NCBI GenBank assembly: GCA_003484585.1
Contig: DNBZ01000241.1
Span: 1-15,205, forward strand
Origin: Bacteroidota bacterium
GTDB lineage: Bacteria > Bacteroidota > Bacteroidia > NS11-12g > UBA9320
Direction: 5' to 3'
Length of the DNA: 15,205 bases
Positions 14,504 to 15,205 of this stretch are shown here, piece by piece. The notes beneath the pieces are model-generated. The model ran no database searches. It had not been told where the DNA came from and saw only the letters and a program-made list of their open reading frames with translations. Each line of letters starts with the position of its first letter. Position 1 is the first letter of the stretch. The position numbers and the translations under genes were made by a program.

Positions 14504-14659
14504 AGAATTATTAGGAATGTTGAGCGGTATAATGCTATCTCGGAGTACATAGATGAAAACATTAGTAATTGGGATGAGGATTCTGAACAATTATAGGAAC
14601 ACGCCTTTGTAGTAACATATATGGTGAAATCTACCGTTTGAATAGGAAGATGTTCCTAC
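14465..14659. mobile_element. REP-bounded element with a RAYT transposase remnant
   Basis: GTAGGAACA (14465-14473) and its inverse TGTTCCTAC (14651-14659) bound a 195-bp segment as 9-bp terminal inverted repeats. Two further copies lie inside: the inverted arm at 14487-14495, and TAGGAACACGCCT at 14594-14606, where the leading G of GTAG is lost. Between them lies a short coding remnant resembling the C-terminus of a Y1/RAYT transposase. The layout suggests a decayed or non-autonomous REPtron-type element. The boundaries are inferred from the repeats alone; no target duplication could be identified. Confidence 0.6.
14501..14596 (+). pseudogene. 3' remnant of a REP-associated (Y1, IS200-like) transposase gene
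   Basis: Read in the frame ending at TAG 14594-14596, this codes for about 31 residues with RIIRN near the start, AISEYI in the middle and NISNWDED near the end. This matches the usual tail of RAYT/TnpA-REP proteins, which end with an IIRN-x(5)-I-x-x-YI-x-x-N-P-x-x-W-type helix; here Ile replaces the usual Pro. The catalytic HUH and Tyr parts are absent: upstream the frame runs into the REP palindrome. The stop codon TAG is itself the start of the next REP core (TAGGAACACGCC). The identification rests on a short stretch. Confidence 0.6.
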
Positions 14660-14670
14660 AAAAAAAATCA

Positions 14671-14678
14671 TAAATTTG
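14671..14678 (+). promoter_or_regulatory. Candidate -7 box of the aldolase gene
   Basis: TAAATTTG is a full match to TAnnTTTG. A start near 14684 leaves a leader of about 18 nt before the ATG at 14702. It lies just outside the REP element, and no -33 TTG is seen at normal spacing; the REP end occupies that region. Confidence 0.5.
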
Positions 14679-14701
14679 CCCACCAATAAGACAAATCAAT
14701 T

Positions 14702-15205
14702 ATGAGCCATAACATACAACCTGGGGTAGCTACAGGAGACGAAGTACAAGCAATTTTTAGACACGCAAAAGAAAATAGCTATGCTATGCCAGCTGTAAAC
14801 GTAACCACTAGCAGCACAGTAAACGGAGCTTTAGAAACAGCAGCGAAGCTGAACTCTCCAGTTATTATCCAATTTAGTAACGGAGGAGCACAATTCTTTG
14901 CTGGTAAAGGATTAAGTAATGAGAATGAAAAATCTGCAATAGCAGGTGGTGTAGCAGGAGCTAAGTATGTACACGAGCTAGCTGTAGCTTATGGTGCTAC
15001 AGTGATATTGCATACAGATCACGCAGCTAAAAAACTACTTCCTTGGATAGACGGTTTATTAGATGCTAGTGAGAAGCACTTCGCAGAAACAGGAAAGCCA
15101 CTCTATAGCTCGCACATGATAGATTTATCAGAAGAGCCTATAGAAGAGAATATAGAAATCTGTAAGAAATACCTAGAGCGTATGAGCAAAATGGGTATGA
15201 CTCTA
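14702..15205 (+). CDS. fbaA: Class II fructose-bisphosphate aldolase, N-terminal part
   Basis: The frame runs from ATG at 14702 to the window edge (168 codons), slightly under half of the usual 350-360 residues. The enzyme splits fructose 1,6-bisphosphate into glyceraldehyde 3-phosphate and dihydroxyacetone phosphate in glycolysis, and runs in reverse in gluconeogenesis; it is cytosolic and uses zinc. Visible marks are YAMPAVNVTTSSTVNGALETA near residue 27, SPVIIQFSNGGAQFFAGKG near 52, VILHTDHAAKK near 101 with the zinc-binding His of HTDH, and YSSHMIDLSEEPIEENI near 134. The wording SNGGAQFFAGKG and the length of this half fit type IIA (FbaA) rather than the shorter type IIB enzymes. The gene is not linked to the B12 operon and has its own candidate -7 box. 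Confidence 0.95.
   Translation, partial: MSHNIQPGVATGDEVQAIFRHAKENSYAMPAVNVTTSSTVNGALETAAKLNSPVIIQFSNGGAQFFAGKGLSNENEKSAIAGGVAGAKYVHELAVAYGATVILHTDHAAKKLLPWIDGLLDASEKHFAETGKPLYSSHMIDLSEEPIEENIEICKKYLERMSKMGMTL

Noticed and set aside
14643..14658. TAGGAA-GATG-TTCCTA hairpin as a terminator
   Set aside because: It is followed by A residues on the plus strand, its stem is only 6 bp, and its right arm is the terminal REP repeat.
1..15205. CRISPR array, tRNA, rRNA, prophage or toxin-antitoxin genes
   Set aside because: I looked for regular direct repeats, tRNA-like cloverleaf ends and typical small gene pairs and saw none.

Overview
The window looks like a chromosomal segment from a free-living, probably marine member of the Bacteroidota (Flavobacteriia-like). 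The signs are AT-rich DNA, T9SS type A sorting tails on secreted proteins, lipoproteins with acidic surface-export signals, few Shine-Dalgarno sequences, and promoter -7 boxes of the Bacteroidetes form TAnnTTTG close to start codons. The species cannot be named from the sequence.

Left part (1-5592, all on the minus strand). A truncated small lipoprotein gene lies just downstream of a T9SS-secreted Kelch-like beta-propeller gene. The promoter of the Kelch gene carries a perfect CRP/FNR-type palindrome (1864-1879). Next come a YeiH-family membrane protein and a rhodanese lipoprotein that form a two-gene unit, then a class V cysteine desulfurase and an agmatinase. Three of these genes handle sulfur, though only the rhodanese/YeiH pair is clearly one transcription unit.

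Middle (5593-6792). A plus-strand lipoprotein of unknown function with a hydrophobic C-terminal half faces elongation factor P on the minus strand. A bidirectional hairpin terminator separates the two.

Central operon (6857-12601, plus strand). A promoter leads straight into a cobalamin riboswitch and a tightly packed four-gene operon: a BtuB-like TonB-dependent receptor, a double-DUF4465 protein with a T9SS tail, a second secreted protein with a T9SS-like tail, and a BtuG-like DUF5074 propeller lipoprotein. The genes overlap by 4, 4 and 28 bases. The operon reads as a vitamin B12 capture and outer-membrane uptake system whose surface parts are delivered partly by T9SS and partly by lipoprotein export.

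Right part (12602-15205, plus strand). An MsbA-type ABC exporter starts at TTG with its own candidate promoter. It is followed by a roughly 195-bp REP-like element that contains the decayed 3' end of a REP-associated (RAYT, Y1 family) transposase gene, then by the 5' part of a class II fructose-bisphosphate aldolase gene that runs off the window.

The observations most worth following up are the REP/RAYT remnant, the CRP/FNR palindrome placed near -41.5 of a predicted promoter, the T9SS-linked B12 operon, and apparently leaderless starts for efp and the ABC exporter.
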